64,000 bases of DNA from Mycoplasma enhydrae (GCF_017116825.1 NZ_JAFIRD010000001.1:1-64000); one strand, 5' to 3'. Positions 7,426 through 19,381 are shown, counted from the stretch's first letter. Notes: generated from the letters alone by a model not told the origin. Numbers and translations: made by a program.

Positions 7426-8283
7426 ATGACAGTTTTTGATTGAAATTTTAAAGATGTTTTCGATATAAAAGAAAACATCATCATGATTCTAGGTTCATTT
7501 GAAACTTTACATTTAGGTCATTATGAACTAATAAAAGCAGCAAAAGCTAAAAAAGAAATTTTGGCAGATGCTAAAATTGGCATAATGCTTTTTAGTGCAC
7601 CTTATAAAAATAATAAACAGCTTCAAAAAAAAGCATTTCAAACTAAAGTCAGATTATTTAGTTTATATAATCTTGGCATTGATTATGTTTTTTTAGTTCA
7701 AAGTACACAAGATAATTTAAATACTAGTCATAAAGACTTTATTAATAATTTAAAACAAAATAAAGTTATTGAAGTAATTTGTGGACCTGATTTTAGATTT
7801 GGTTTTAGAAAACTAGGAGATATCAATTACTTAAAAAAACACTTTGAGCTCAATTTAATAAATGAAAGAAAAGTACAAAAGAAAAAAATATCTTCTTCAT
7901 TAATTAATGAATTAATTGAAGAAGGTAATATTAGTGCTGCTAATAGTTTATTAATAGATAAATATGCATTTGTTTGTAGTATGGAAAATTTCAAATATGA
8001 ATATCCAAAACAACTAAATAAATTAAAGTGCGGAATATATATTGTTAATGTAGTTATTAATGATATTGAATATCATGGCTTAACTAAAATTTCACTTGAA
8101 ACTACCGAAGAAGACCAAAAAAATAATGAATTATACTTTTTTGATCTTAGTGTAATTCCTTCTAAATATCAAGATATTTATATTGAATTTGAATTACCAA
8201 TTCGTTTTATTGGCACTAATCATGAAAATAACATTAATGAAAATGATATTGATACAGCTAGACAATGATTTTTAAATAAATAA
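7426..8283 (+). CDS. ribF: RibF-type FAD synthetase / riboflavin kinase (kinase half divergent)
   Basis: 285 aa, close to the usual 290-310. TGA at 7441 and 8266 are Trp. The N-terminal FAD synthetase (FMN adenylyltransferase) half is clear: ILGSFETLHLGHYELI carries the HxGH nucleotidyltransferase motif, with VICGPDFRFGFRKLGD near residue 125. The C-terminal riboflavin kinase half keeps the GIYIVNV and YHGLTKI strands, but the family GxPTAN motif, which holds Mg-nucleotide, is not recognisable (YEYPKQLN stands in its place). FAD synthesis from FMN is well supported; riboflavin kinase activity is doubtful. Confidence 0.88.
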
Positions 8284-8316
8284 GCATCCAATTTTTAAAA
8301 AAGGATGCTTTTATTT
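8282..8316. terminator. Shared terminator between ribF (+) and tpiA (-)
   Basis: Stem AAGCATCC / GGATGCTT with a 13-base loop, placed between convergent genes. The T run is clear on the plus strand; on the minus strand the tail is T-rich and interrupted. Confidence 0.75.
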
Positions 8317-9039
8317 TAATTTTTTGGCTAGTTCTATAAATTCCAGAGCATTTAAAGAGGTTTTACCAACTAAATAACCTGATAAACCTAAAACCCTTTC
8401 CAGGTCGTTAACACTATTTAAATTAACTGATCCACCATATAAAATTGGAATATTTTTTGGCACAATAGTATGAATAAAATCAATAACTTTTTGAATATGA
8501 CTAATTTCAGGAATAATTCCATTACCAATACAATAAACTGGTTCATATGAAATTATGATATTTTTATAATCTTTTATTTCCGCTAAGGCTTCAGTGATTT
8601 GTGTTTTTATTACTGATAGTGTTTGATTATTATCAAATTCTTCTTTAGATTCGCCCACACATAAAATCGGGCGCACATTCATGTCTAGTAGGTGTTTAAT
8701 TTTTTTGTTAATAAAAGTATTAGTTTCATTAAACATTTGTCTTCTTTCTGAATGACCTATGATAACAAAATCGATATTCGCTTCTTTAGCTAATTTTAAA
8801 GACACTTCTCCTGTATATGCACCTGTTAGTTCGTAAAATATATTTTGTAATCCAAATAAATATGAACGTTCAGGGTTTTGATAAGCTAAATAAGCGCTAT
8901 CAAAAGAAGGAGTAATTCCTATTTTTATGTTACTTAATTCTTTCTTTGATTGGTTTAATAGATACTCTAAAGCATCAATGTAAGCTTCAGTGTCTAAAAA
9001 CGTTTTATTCATTTTAAAATTTCCAATTAAATATTTCAT
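8311..9039 (-). CDS. tpiA: Triosephosphate isomerase
   Basis: Interconverts dihydroxyacetone phosphate and glyceraldehyde 3-phosphate in glycolysis. 242 aa. GNFKMNKTF holds the substrate-binding Asn/Lys, IIGHSERRQ the catalytic His (about residue 95), SYEPVYCIG the catalytic Glu (about 165) and LYGGSVN the phosphate-binding loop. Ribosome site AAGGAG lies 7 bases before the ATG. It follows the small membrane-protein gene at 20 bases and is probably co-transcribed. Confidence 0.98.
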   Translation of the reverse strand: MKYLIGNFKMNKTFLDTEAYIDALEYLLNQSKKELSNIKIGITPSFDSAYLAYQNPERSYLFGLQNIFYELTGAYTGEVSLKLAKEANIDFVIIGHSERRQMFNETNTFINKKIKHLLDMNVRPILCVGESKEEFDNNQTLSVIKTQITEALAEIKDYKNIIISYEPVYCIGNGIIPEISHIQKVIDFIHTIVPKNIPILYGGSVNLNSVNDLERVLGLSGYLVGKTSLNALEFIELAKKLK

Positions 9040-9059
9040 AAAACACTCCTTAATTATAT

Positions 9060-9557
9060 TTATCCTAAATGAATGGCTAATAATCCTGAAATTAAAATAA
9101 CACTTGAAATTAATATTAACAAATATGAAGATAAATTAGTAGTTTCTTCCAAGTTTTTTTTCAATAGTTTCTTAGTTTTTTCATTATTATATGCTTGTCT
9201 TTCTTTATTTAAAACACGATCCTTTTCATGTTGAGTCATATAAGGTGTATATTTCTTTTTAGCTCGTGAAGAAATTTTGGCATTGTGTACATAAGTTGAA
9301 AATGTTTTTATTATTCCTTTTCCTAAACCTTTTCTAAAAGCTATAACCATTAAAGAAACTGCTAAAACTAAAACTGTGCCCACAGTAATTCCATTAGACC
9401 AATTCATTTTTTTTAGAGTTTCTTTACCAAAAAAGCCGATTAATAAAATAAAAAGCAACATGATAAATAAAGATACAAAAAAATAAATAATTGTTGTTTT
9501 TGTTCAACTATTGTTTCAATATGCTCTAGCTTTTGATGTTGCAAAATTCTTATTCAT
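9060..9557 (-). CDS. Small membrane protein of unknown function
   Basis: 165 aa. The true start is the ATG at 9557; two TGA codons (9504, 9516) read as Trp join it to the rest. Three hydrophobic stretches are visible: about residues 23-42 (IIYFFVSLFIMLLFILL), 52-72 (ITVGTVLVLAVSLMVIAF) and the C-terminus (SYLLILISSVILISGLLAI). A basic, charged loop between the second and third contains RAKKKYTPYMTQHEKDR. I do not recognise a family. It precedes tpiA at 20 bases, which suggests an operon but not a shared role. Confidence 0.8.
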
Positions 9558-9633
9558 TTTTTTATACTTTCTATAATATAAAAGAATTATACTTTAATCA
9601 ATTTGTTTATTTAGGATTAAATTTAAAACTAGA

Positions 9634-9673
9634 CAAAAAAATACTAGCCATTTATTATTGATTGACTAGTATT
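9634..9673 (-). terminator. opp operon terminator
   Basis: Stem AATACTAG / CTAGTATT with an 18-base loop, followed by seven T residues on the minus strand, just past the oppF stop. Confidence 0.75.
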
Positions 9674-9696
9674 CTTAATTAATTAAATATAGCTTG

Positions 9697-12180
9697 TTAT
9701 TTTTTTGTATATTTATTGTCAGTTCACAATTTAACTTGCGCTTCTGTACCATAAATATAATGATTATCGTCAATTTTAAATGTTTCGGGCACATTTGGGA
9801 ATTGTTGTTCATAAATATAATCAAGAGCAAAAGAAACATTTTGAAATTTTTCATTTGCATTTGAAATTTTTGGTATAGCTTTGAATAAATTAATAGTATA
9901 AGGGTGTAAAGGTTTTGAATAAATGGCTTCTGTGTTACCACTTTCAACAATTTTTCCTAAGTGCATTATTTGAACATTGTCTGCCACATATTCAATCATA
10001 CTTAAATCATGAGCTATAAAAATTAAACCAATATTTTTCTTAACACATAATTCTTTTAGTAAATTAACAACTTGCGCTTGAATTGAAATATCAAGAGAAG
10101 CAATCGGCTCATCGGCTACAATTACTTTAGGTTCGGTAATTAAAGCACGAGCAATAACAATTCTTTGCAATTGTCCACCACTAAATTCGTGTGGATAACG
10201 GTATGCAAATTGTTTTAAAAGCCCAACGTCTTCTAATGAACGATAAATAATAGTTTTATATAAAAGTTCTGAAATTAAGTATTTAGCAATAAAAAATGAT
10301 ATTTTATAATCAAATATGTTAAATCTTTTAACTCATTTAGAGCTAATGTCATTGTCAGGATGATTTTGTTTAGTTAAGTTTAGTTCAACTCATTTATTAT
10401 CTATTCCTAATAATATATAAATGTTTTTAATATCGCGGTTTAAATATTTCTTTTCAATATGGAATGATTTTAAGGTATCTTCTTTTAAAGAAACATCAGA
10501 GTGATACATTTTTAAAGTTGTATCTAAATCTTTTTTAATTTGAGCAATTTTGGCTTCTAGTTTCTTTATAGCTTTTTTATCTGTTTTTGAAATGGTTTGA
10601 AGTTGAATTTTTAGTGTATCAATCTTGGCATTATAATGTTTTTTAACAAATTCAAAGAACTCTAATTTGAATTTTTCATACATTTCGTTGCAATAATCTT
10701 GCAGTGCAACTAAATTATTATATTCATCTTTTTGTTCTTTAATTTGGTTATATAACTCTTCGATTGTTTGTTTATAACTTACTAAAAAGTCTGCTCTACC
10801 TTTTTCATATATTTTTTTAGCTTTTTCTAAGTCTTTTTGAGCTTCTTGTAATTGTTCTTGTGAGTATTCTGGACTATCTTTAATTGCTAATTTAGCATTT
10901 ACTTTTTGAATTTTGTCATTTATATCTGCAAATTTTTTAGCTCATTCTTGAGTGTTTTTATCTGATATTTTTTTATAAGAATCAAACTTAAAATTAAATT
11001 CTTTTTCTAGCATTTGAACAATATCTAATTTTGAAGTCTTAGTATATTCAATTTTGATTAGTTTATTTTCATAAAAATCTTTAACATAATCTTCTAATTC
11101 TCTAACTAGTTTTTTAATATCTTCAAAATCTAGCAGTTTTAAAGATTTTTGCAATTCTTTTAAAATTTCAATACGCTTTTTAAATAAGTATTCATTTTTT
11201 AGGTTATATAAATAGAACTCTAAATTGGTAGACATTAGTTTTGCTATATTAACAAGTGTTTTTTCATGTTTATTTTCAACACGATAGTTATAAAAAGTAT
11301 TTTTTGATTCTCTTAATTTATCTTTATATGAATGTTCAAGTTCTTTTTTAGTTTTAAGAAGTTCATGTTTTTGTTTTAATAAATCAAATCTATTTTTTGA
11401 AATAGTATTTAGTATTTTAATTAACGCGTATTTTTTCTTAGCTTTATCATAATCTAATTCTTCTTTACTTAAGTCTTGATTACGATACTTTGCTTGCATT
11501 TGGTAATAGTATTCAATCAATGTTGAAGAGTTCGAATACATATTATTAATAATAGCGCTTTCCATTTGTTGTTTTTCTTCTAAATAAGCATAAAATGATG
11601 AAAAATTATCTTCGATACTTATTTCTTCTTCAAATCCAAAGTCCTTAAAAATATTTTGTCATTTTGAAAAGAAAGGTCTAGCTAATTTATTAATTTCTTT
11701 GTAATTTTGTAATTCAAGTTTCATTGCTTGAATTTGGAAAGTATACTTAAAATTCTTTTTTACATCCAACCAGTCAGCAAAAATATCATCAATTCTACTT
11801 TTCATAATGCCATTAACTAATAAAGGCTCTTTTAGAATGGTATAAATATTTTGTTGACTATTTAATGAAGCATGTGGATCTTGGAAAATCATTTGCACAT
11901 TTTTACGTAAATATTTTTTTAGAGAATAACTAATATTTTTTCCTGAAATTATTTTATCTTCTAATCTAACAAAGCCGTTATATTCATCATATAACCTTAA
12001 TATTGTTCGACCTACTGTGGTTTTTCCCGAACCTGATTCGCCAATTAAACCAACAATTTCGCCTTCGTGAACATCAAAAGATACACCATCAACTGCTTTG
12101 TTGATGACACCTTGATTAACGAAGTATTTTTTTAAATTATCAATTGATAATATTACTTTACGGTCATTATTGTTTTTCAT
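9697..12180 (-). CDS. oppF: Oligopeptide ABC transporter ATP-binding protein OppF, with large coiled-coil insertion
   Basis: 827 aa, more than twice a typical OppF. The ABC core is split. Residues 1-120 hold Walker A (GESGSGKTT, about 41-49) and the Q-loop (MIFQDPHASLN). About 500 residues of Lys/Glu-rich, largely helical sequence follow. The signature FSGGQLQR (about 664-671), Walker B (VIVADEPIASLD) and the H-loop (FIAHD) come after it. I checked that the frame is continuous, TGA being Trp. An oversized OppF is also known in M. genitalium and M. pneumoniae, so the insertion is lineage-typical. It overlaps oppD by 14 bases and is last in oppA-B-C-D-F. Confidence 0.95.
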
Positions 12181-13399
12181 TGTTAAATGCTTTCTTAAAT
12201 AAATCTAAACGTTTTTTTAGGTCATTAGATAATTCAATTTTAGGAGCTTCTGGACTTAAAAGTCAAGTAGCTGCTGAATGTGTTTCAGTAATTGGTATTA
12301 ATGGTGGTTCTTTAATGTAATCAATTTCTAAGGCATAATCATTACGTGGAGCAAAAGGATCACCGACTGGTAAATTGGCCATATCAGGAGGAGTACCTTT
12401 GATATTAAATAATTTTTCATCTTTTGATTCAGGTATAGCTGAAATCAGTGCTCATGTATAAGGGTGTGCAGGATTTGTAAAAATTTCTTGCTTAGTTCCT
12501 TTTTCAACTATTCTTCCAGCATACATAACATAAATGTAATCGCAGAATTTAGCAATAACTGATATATTATGGCTGATTAGAATAATTGAAATACCCATTT
12601 CTTGTCTAATGTTTTCAAATAAAGCTAAAACACTAGCTTGAACAGTAGGATCTAAAGCAGTAGTAGGCTCATCCGCTATTATCAAATCAGGTTTTAGTGC
12701 AACTACCATTGTAATTACAATTCTTTGTTTCATTCCACCTGATAAGGTATGAGGATAAGCACTAAAAATCTTTTCAACATCTCTTAGACCAAAAGTTTTA
12801 AGTAATCCTAATAAATATTCTTTCTTTTGAGTATAAGTTGCATCAAGTCAATCTGCATTGTTGTTTAGTGCATCTAATAGTTGTTTACCAATTGTTCTAG
12901 TTGGATTAAGTGAAGTTAAGGGGTCTTGAGGAATATATCCTATTTTTTGACCTCTAACTAGTTGTCAATATTTTTCTTTTTTTAGAATTCCACTTAATTC
13001 TAAGTTTCCTATTTGGATCTTATCGGCACTTACCAAACCATTTTCATTAACGTTAATTAAAGTTTTTGAAGTAACTGATTTTCCAGAACCAGATTCACCT
13101 ACTAAACCAACTATTTGACCTCTATTTACATCAAGATCAACACCTCTAACAATATGAATGGTTTTTTTTCTGCCAACAGGGAAACTCACATGTAAGTTTC
13201 TTACTTCTAAAAGTTTATTAGTTTCTAGAGTATCAGAAGCTTTAATTTTTTCAAATAATTTTGAGCTTTTATTAAAGAATTTTTCTTTTTTTGTAACTTG
13301 ATTAGCTTTTGAGGCTTTGGTTGTTGTCTTATTATTGCTTTTTTTATTGTTATTAATTATTTTTTTTGGCTTTTGGTTTGTTTCATTGGTAGTTTTCAT
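12167..13399 (-). CDS. oppD: Oligopeptide ABC transporter ATP-binding protein OppD
   Basis: 410 aa. It begins with about 55 residues of Lys/Asn/Thr-rich, low-complexity sequence before the ABC domain (ELRN-type start near LLEVRNLHVSFPV). Walker A is GLVGESGSGKSVTSK; signature and Walker B are near residues 222-240 (MKQRIVITMV, LIIADEPTTALD). The C-terminal NPAHPYTWALISAIP segment is the OppD/OppF hallmark. TGA codons are Trp. It couples ATP hydrolysis to peptide import with OppF. Its stop overlaps the oppF start by 14 bases; its ATG lies 2 bases after the oppC stop. Confidence 0.96.
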
Positions 13400-13401
13400 G
13401 A

Positions 13402-14718
13402 TTATTTTCTCTTTCCTTTAGACATAACTCTTGGATCAAGAGCATCATGAATTCCAAGTGCCATAAAGTTTAATGATAATGATAATAACAATAGTATTAG
13501 TGTTGGTAATAAGATAATTCAAATGTTTGCGCCAGCTTCGGATGCATTTTCAATTAATATTTGACCTAAGTTAGTTTCACTTGGATCTTTAAAAAATCCT
13601 AAAAATGCTAATGAAGCTACTCATAAAATAACTGCAGGAACGTTTTTAACAAATGCATTTGCAATTTTTCCGATTATTGCTGGTAAAGCGTGAACAAATA
13701 TTTGTCTTGCATTCGAAGCACCAATAGCTTTGGCTGCAATAATGTATTCTTCATTTTTAACTGTAATTACATACATTCTTGTTATTCCAACAAACACAGG
13801 TCATCCAGCAATTGACATAGCTAAAATTAATGAAACTTGTTTTGTACCAAATAAAGCTACAAATATTAAAATTCAAATAATAGTTGGAGGTGAATTAAAT
13901 ATATCAATAATTCTCATTATTATGGTATCAATCATTCTTCCAGCATAGAAACCTAAGATGGCTCCTAATGTAATACCGAATGCAGCTTGAATGATGGTTG
14001 TAATAATTGCTATTTCAATACCTCTTCAAGTAGCATATCAAGTAGTTATTCAAATATCATATCCTGCTGATGTAGTTCCTAAATAAGTTTTTAAAACAGG
14101 AATACTAGCGTTTATTTTGCTAAATTCAACTGCTGCATCTTTACCTTCATTAACAGCTTTGACTAGTTCTTGATTTAAGATTGCTGCTCTAAATAAATGA
14201 TAGGCATCATAAGTTAAAATTTGATTGATATCACCGTTTGGAAGAGAAATATATTCTAGTTTAGTTGAATTAAGAAAGAAAGCAAACCACTCATTTCATT
14301 GCGCTTGTTGGCTAGCTGGAAGTGCTGCTATATTACTCTTGAGGTTATTTCAAAATTTAAAGACCTCATCAGTATTATCAACAGTTTTAGAAATTATTGG
14401 CTTATATATTGGAGGTAATGATTTAATAAATGAATAGTCATTAATTAATCTATTAGGTTGATAAGCAGCAATGCCTCTTGCCGGAATTATCAAAGAAGAT
14501 AAAATAATGAAGCTAAAAACTATTAATGAAATTATAACAACAGGATTAGAAAAGAACCTTTTTGTTATTTCAACTAGCATTTTTTTAGGTCTGCCAGCTA
14601 TAGAGGAATTTTGAATTCTATTTTCTTCTGATACAAAAGAAAATTTCTTAGATAGTTCAGAACTAATTTTATACTTTTTGTTAAAGTCTTTAATCTGGGT
14701 TTCGACATTATTTTCCAT
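13402..14718 (-). CDS. oppC: Oligopeptide ABC transporter permease OppC
   Basis: 438 aa with many TGA-encoded Trp residues; I checked the frame codon by codon from 14350 to 13441. The first membrane helix follows a polar N-terminal tail of about 60 residues (FFSNPVVIISLIVFSFIIL). A long extracellular segment comes next, then the transport domain. The C-terminus ALDPRVMSKGKRK is typical of OppC/DppC permeases. It partners OppB in the membrane and starts 11 bases after oppB. Confidence 0.95.
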
Positions 14719-14729
14719 AAAGTTCTAAC

Positions 14730-15863
14730 CTACCTTTCTATATTTTGACTTTCGTTGGCCATTTTAACTTGAGCTTGTTGAGCAAATAAATCTTTTTCTA
14801 GTTTTTTTCTTTCTAGATATGCCTTAAAGAATAATCAATAATTTCTTTTGCTTTTAGCAGCATATGTAATTTTAGGGTCCAGAACAGCAAACATAACATC
14901 GACGATAATTTCAGCTAATAATGCTAATCCTGTAAAGAATATAGTTGAAAACATGATTATATTGATTTCACCAGTAGGGAATGATCTGGCAATAACTTGA
15001 CTAGTTCCAGGAACATCTCAGTATTTTTCAATAATAATTGAGCCAGATAATAACCCTAAAAATGAACCAAATAATAAACTAAATAAAGGAATGGAGATAT
15101 TTCTTAGTACATATTTAAAAAATATTTGTGTTGGTTTTAGCCCTTTTGTTTTAGCAATTAAAACATAATTAGAAGTTAGAACAGTAATAACTTGGTTTCT
15201 TGTATAACTCACATATACTGCCATTGAAGTTAAAGTAATTATTGTTATTGGTGGAAGATATGAAAGAAATAGTTCACCAAATGATGGATTAAGTTCTTCT
15301 CTAGGTACTGTAATACTTATACCTAATTGTAATGAAATAGTAATTAAAATTGGTGCCAAAATAAATGATGGAACGGCAACAAAGATTAATACAAACAAAT
15401 TAGCTCCTGAATCAAATAATTTTCCGCGTTTGTAACCTGCAAATATACCTATCGTGATACCAAAAATAGCACTAATTATAAATGCCGGAAATGTAATTCT
15501 AATTGAATATTTTAGTGGTGAAAAAAACAGTTTTTGAATTGTTGTAAATTCAGATGGGTTAGGATTATTGCTTGGATTAATTACATAACCAAAATCCCCT
15601 TTAAATGCATTACCTATATATTTAAAATATCTAACAATAATAGGAATGTTATTACCATTTGCATCTACAAGGCCGTGTTTTTGACCAAGTTCAATTGTAA
15701 TTTCTTGCAAAGTCTTAGTGTTTTTAGGATCAGCAAATCTTTTTTCTGCTAAATCCTTGACCGGCGAAGTCCCAAAAACACTCACTAAAATATAAACAAC
15801 TAAGGTGATAATAAATAACGCAAGAATAGCAAAAGCTATTCTCTGTAATATATATTTAAACAT
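14730..15863 (-). CDS. oppB: Oligopeptide ABC transporter permease OppB
   Basis: 377 aa. N-terminal helix YILQRIAFAILALFIITLVVY is the standard OppB opening. The permease loop with the EAA-like segment VLIAKTKGLKPTQIFFKYVLRN lies near residues 235-258. TGA codons near 15018 and 14835 are Trp. The C-terminal extension (KRNYWLFFKAYLERKKL) is charged and cytoplasmic. It begins 16 bases after the oppA stop. Confidence 0.96.
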
Positions 15864-15879
15864 TTATAAACCTAAAATT

Positions 15880-18651
15880 TTATTTGACTTTTCAGTCTAA
15901 GTAAACTGATACACCTAGTGATAATGAATCAGGAACAACAAAATGTTTTTGAACTAAAATTCTTCCAAATTCTTCTTTAGATTTGAAAATTCCATGAGTA
16001 AAGTTAATGTTGAAATATGAAGTTAACTCTGTCATTAATTCCACGATTTCTTCATTTGTTTTAGAAGAAATGTAATTTAATCAGAATCTTGATGATCATT
16101 CTCATGCATCTGTAGCATGTTTTCCTGGTGCTGGTGTATATCTTTTAGCTTTATTGTTAGCATCTCTTTCTAATCTATATACATTATTTGAATCTTTTTT
16201 AAATTCATAGTATGCTACATTTGGTAGACTTTGGCCTTTAAATCTATTTTCAATTAAATGAATATCTTCAAAAGGAACTGAAGTAACTCATTCATTTCCA
16301 GGTTGTTTTTCATAAGTTAGAATGTCTTTTGATAGTTGATATAACTTTGGATAAAAAGTTTGAATTTTTTTGTTTTTATCCCCTGCATCATTTTTAGCTA
16401 TTCATGTTAATGTAGGAATAAAGTTTGCTTGTCATGATAAACCATCATATCCTGAACCAACTGAATCATAGTCATATGCTCAACTTATGAAATTAGCTCC
16501 ATTGGCTCCTTCTGCTCTATATTGATTAAATTCAGTTTTAGCACTATCTGTAACTGCCACTAATTTAAAATCTAATCTTGGATTTAGTTCTTTGAATGTT
16601 TTTAATAATTGTTCAAAAGCATTTTTTTGTTGTGCTGTAATGTTTATATATGGGTAAAAGTAATTGAATTCAAAGTTTTTATCTTTTAATGTAGGATTAT
16701 TTTTATCAAATTCATCAATTAATTTTTGAAGTTCTTCTTTAATTTGATTAAATCCAGCTGATTTTAATTTCTCTGTAACATCAGAAAAATCTTTAACGTA
16801 TTCAGCATTTTCAGTAGGTTCTAGTGAGTCACCATATTTACCAAAATCGACTTTTTTAGTTCCATCGGCTTGAATTGCGAATAATGAATTAATTTTGTTT
16901 TCAGCATTAGCAGGAGTTTTAAGGTTTGAAGTTTTTTGGTTTGAACCTCCAATTGATGAACCATCAGCAACTTTAGCTATTCATGATTTAGCTTGACCGC
17001 TATTTGCTTCTGAAGCTAATTGATCTCAGTTTATAGCTGCATTGTATAATGTTCTAAAAACTAATCCAGTACCTGAAATATATGTTTCAGGATCATTTGT
17101 ACCAGCTTTTAGTTCATCTAAGGTTCCACCATACATTAATTTTGCAAACGCATCATTAAAACCGTATTGACTAAGGTTTTTACTCAAAGGTGCAACAAAT
17201 GGCTGTGATAACATTGAATAGTATGGTATTGATCTATTTAAAGGTTTGATGTATCTTAAACCATATTTTTCACTAGCTTTTTGCATTTCGTCTTTTTGGT
17301 TTTCTTTTAATTGACTAAATGCAATGTTTGATAAACTTTTTTGTTTATATTTATTAAATATTCTTTGAGCAAAAGTGTCTGCATCAACAGGTGTTGGTTG
17401 ATATATGAAAACAATTTCTTCAATAGTATTATCATCTTTTACTCAAGCTTCATCTCAATAATGTTTGTTCTTCTTGAATTTTTGTTCTTGACCTGATTGA
17501 GGAGTTAAATAATATGGACCTACATATAATAAATCTTTTTGGCTTATAGCATATCAATATGCACCTGATTTATAAGCTAGTGAACTCTTATCTAATTTTT
17601 TAACTTCTTTTTCAAATTCCTTGGTTTTATCATCACTAATGCCTAAGTAGTTATATACCTTAAATTTAGCATCTTCATTCATTTCATCTAGGTATTGTGA
17701 AGGTGCTGGCATTAATTCATAAGTTTTTATTATTATTTCATTAAATAATTCAAGGAATTTTGCTTTTTGGGTTGGCAGTTTTTCAAATGTAACTGCTTTA
17801 GTTTCTGAATTAGCTAATTTTTGAAGAAACTTATCTTCTTCAAGAAATTTAGAAGAATCTATACCAAATAATGGATACAAGTAATCATTATCATATGAAT
17901 CTTGACTAGTAAAATAATTTTCTGTGTCTTTAGATACAGATTTAGCAGCTAAATCATCTAATTCTTTACTTCCGCCATATTGTTGTCTATGTATATCTTT
18001 TATTAAATAAGTTCTTAATCATGAATAATAAAAATCTTTTGCTTGAACTTCATATTTTGTTGCTTTTCCGTTTGAATCAACTCACTTTACACCCTTACGG
18101 ATAACGAATTGAACTTTAACAGCACTATTCATTTTTTCATCAAAATTAGCACTATTAATTGACCTTTGATTGTCAGATCTTAAGTCAACCGAAGGACTTG
18201 AATAGTATTTTTTACCTTCAATAGTAACATCACCTTCTGGTTTAATGTCTGCTTCATCATTGTCAAAAACATGAATGTTACCATGTTCATCTGTTACATG
18301 AATTTCTGAAGCTAATTCTAATTTATTTTTTTGTCATGTTGGCTCCAAAATCAACCTCTGGCTTTTTTGATTTCCACTAGAATCATTAGTTAAGATACCA
18401 ACAATTTTAGGTTCATTTAAAGTTGCCTTTCTTATTAAACCAACTGATGTTTGATGTCTTGTTGAGGTTTCTAGGTAACTACCAAATGATCTAGAAGCAT
18501 CATAAAAAAATGGTTTATTTTCTATTTTAGAGTTATATTCATAAACATATCTTCTTTTATTAAAATCACTACATGAAGCTGCTGCTAAAGGAACAGTTGT
18601 TCCGAGAAGTGTAGCAAGTGAAACTAATCACAATTTTTTATTTTTTTTCAT
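15880..18651 (-). CDS. oppA: Oligopeptide-binding lipoprotein OppA
   Basis: 923 aa, about twice a typical OppA but usual for mycoplasma OppA. Signal peptide MKKNKKLWLVSLATLLG is followed by lipobox LAAASC, so the mature protein is lipid-anchored outside the cell. Recognisable solute-binding features include SVDLRSDN, KVQFVIRKGVKW and YYLTPQSG. M. hominis OppA is also an ecto-ATPase with a P-loop; I see no clear GxxxxGK(S/T) here, so that activity should not be assumed. Ribosome site GGAG lies 6 bases before the ATG. First gene of the operon; an 11-bp inverted repeat lies in its leader. Confidence 0.93.
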
Positions 18652-18667
18652 TTCTATCTCCATAACT

Positions 18668-18709
18668 TTCATAATTTCTATTTGTTAAAAATGTCTTTGA
18701 AATTATGAA
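18668..18709 (-). promoter_or_regulatory. 11-bp inverted repeat in oppA leader
   Basis: Perfect arms TTCATAATTTC (18668-18678) and GAAATTATGAA (18699-18709), separated by 20 bases, lie between a TATAAT -10 box (18713-18718, minus) and the oppA ribosome site. This could be an mRNA hairpin or an operator affecting oppA expression. Confidence 0.5.
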
Positions 18710-18718
18710 ATAATTATA

Positions 18719-18966
18719 AATTATTTTTGACTTTTTATTGCTAATTTAAAGCCATATTTAAATAATTTTTTAACCTTTTTTAGTTTGTAATTTAAATGTT
18801 TTTTGAATGGTAAATCATCTTAAAAGGAAATTTAGCTTGAAGAGTTTTAGATCTTATTTGTTCAATATAACAAAATTGAACTATGTACCTCTAAGCCATA
18901 ATTCTTGGTTGATTTATATTTTTTAAAATACATTTAGTAAACTTTTAATATTTATTACTATAATTT
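18719..18966. other. AT-rich intergenic stretch without a recognised gene
   Basis: Between the oppA promoter and the small ORF at 18967. I find no ORF with a ribosome site, no tRNA and no strong hairpin with a T run on either strand. Confidence 0.5.
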
Positions 18967-19152
18967 TTAATTAAAAATATTTAAATAACTATAAATTCCA
19001 CCAAGAATCTTGTTCTTATAAATTGCATTAATGTCTGCATTTATAATAATATTCTTGTCAAAATTCATAATTTCCATGTCAAAAAACACAGCATTGTCTG
19101 ATGCTGAGAACATAATTGAATTTAGGTTAGTTTTCAAATGTTCTTGTTTCAT
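18967..19152 (-). CDS. Hypothetical 61-aa protein
   Basis: 61 aa, MKQEHLKTNLNSIMF..., with a good ribosome site (AAAAGGA, 5 bases before the ATG), which is the main reason to accept it. It has no membrane segment. Alternating short hydrophobic strands (AVFFDMEIMNF, NIIINADINAIY) suggest a small beta-containing fold. It stands alone upstream of oppA on the same strand. No family recognised. Confidence 0.5.
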   Translation of the reverse strand: MKQEHLKTNLNSIMFSASDNAVFFDMEIMNFDKNIIINADINAIYKNKILGGIYSYLNIFN

Positions 19153-19347
19153 GTTTTTCCTTTTAATGCATATATGTTAACATTTTTTATTAAAAAGTGC
19201 AAGAAAAAATCGAAAAAAATCACCTAATAACAATTTTCTAGTTGTTTTAAGGACCTTATAAATGCCTAAAACATTTTTGAGTATGGGCTAATTATTAACG
19301 CAAAACATTTATAAATTTTAAATTTTTACATTATTGTCTATAAATAA

Positions 19348-19375
19348 TTGGCATGTAAAAAATTTATGCTATAAT
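19348..19375 (+). promoter_or_regulatory. Strong promoter of small structured RNA
   Basis: -35 TTGGCA (19348-19353), 16-base spacer and extended -10 TGCTATAAT (TATAAT 19370-19375). It is one of the closest matches to the sigma-A consensus seen in the window. The predicted start is about 19382. Confidence 0.7.
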
Positions 19376-19381
19376 AGTATT

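Noticed and set aside
9675-9950. 91-codon frame overlapping the end of oppF
   Set aside because: Alternative-frame shadow of the oppF C-terminus with repetitive Met/Ile composition.
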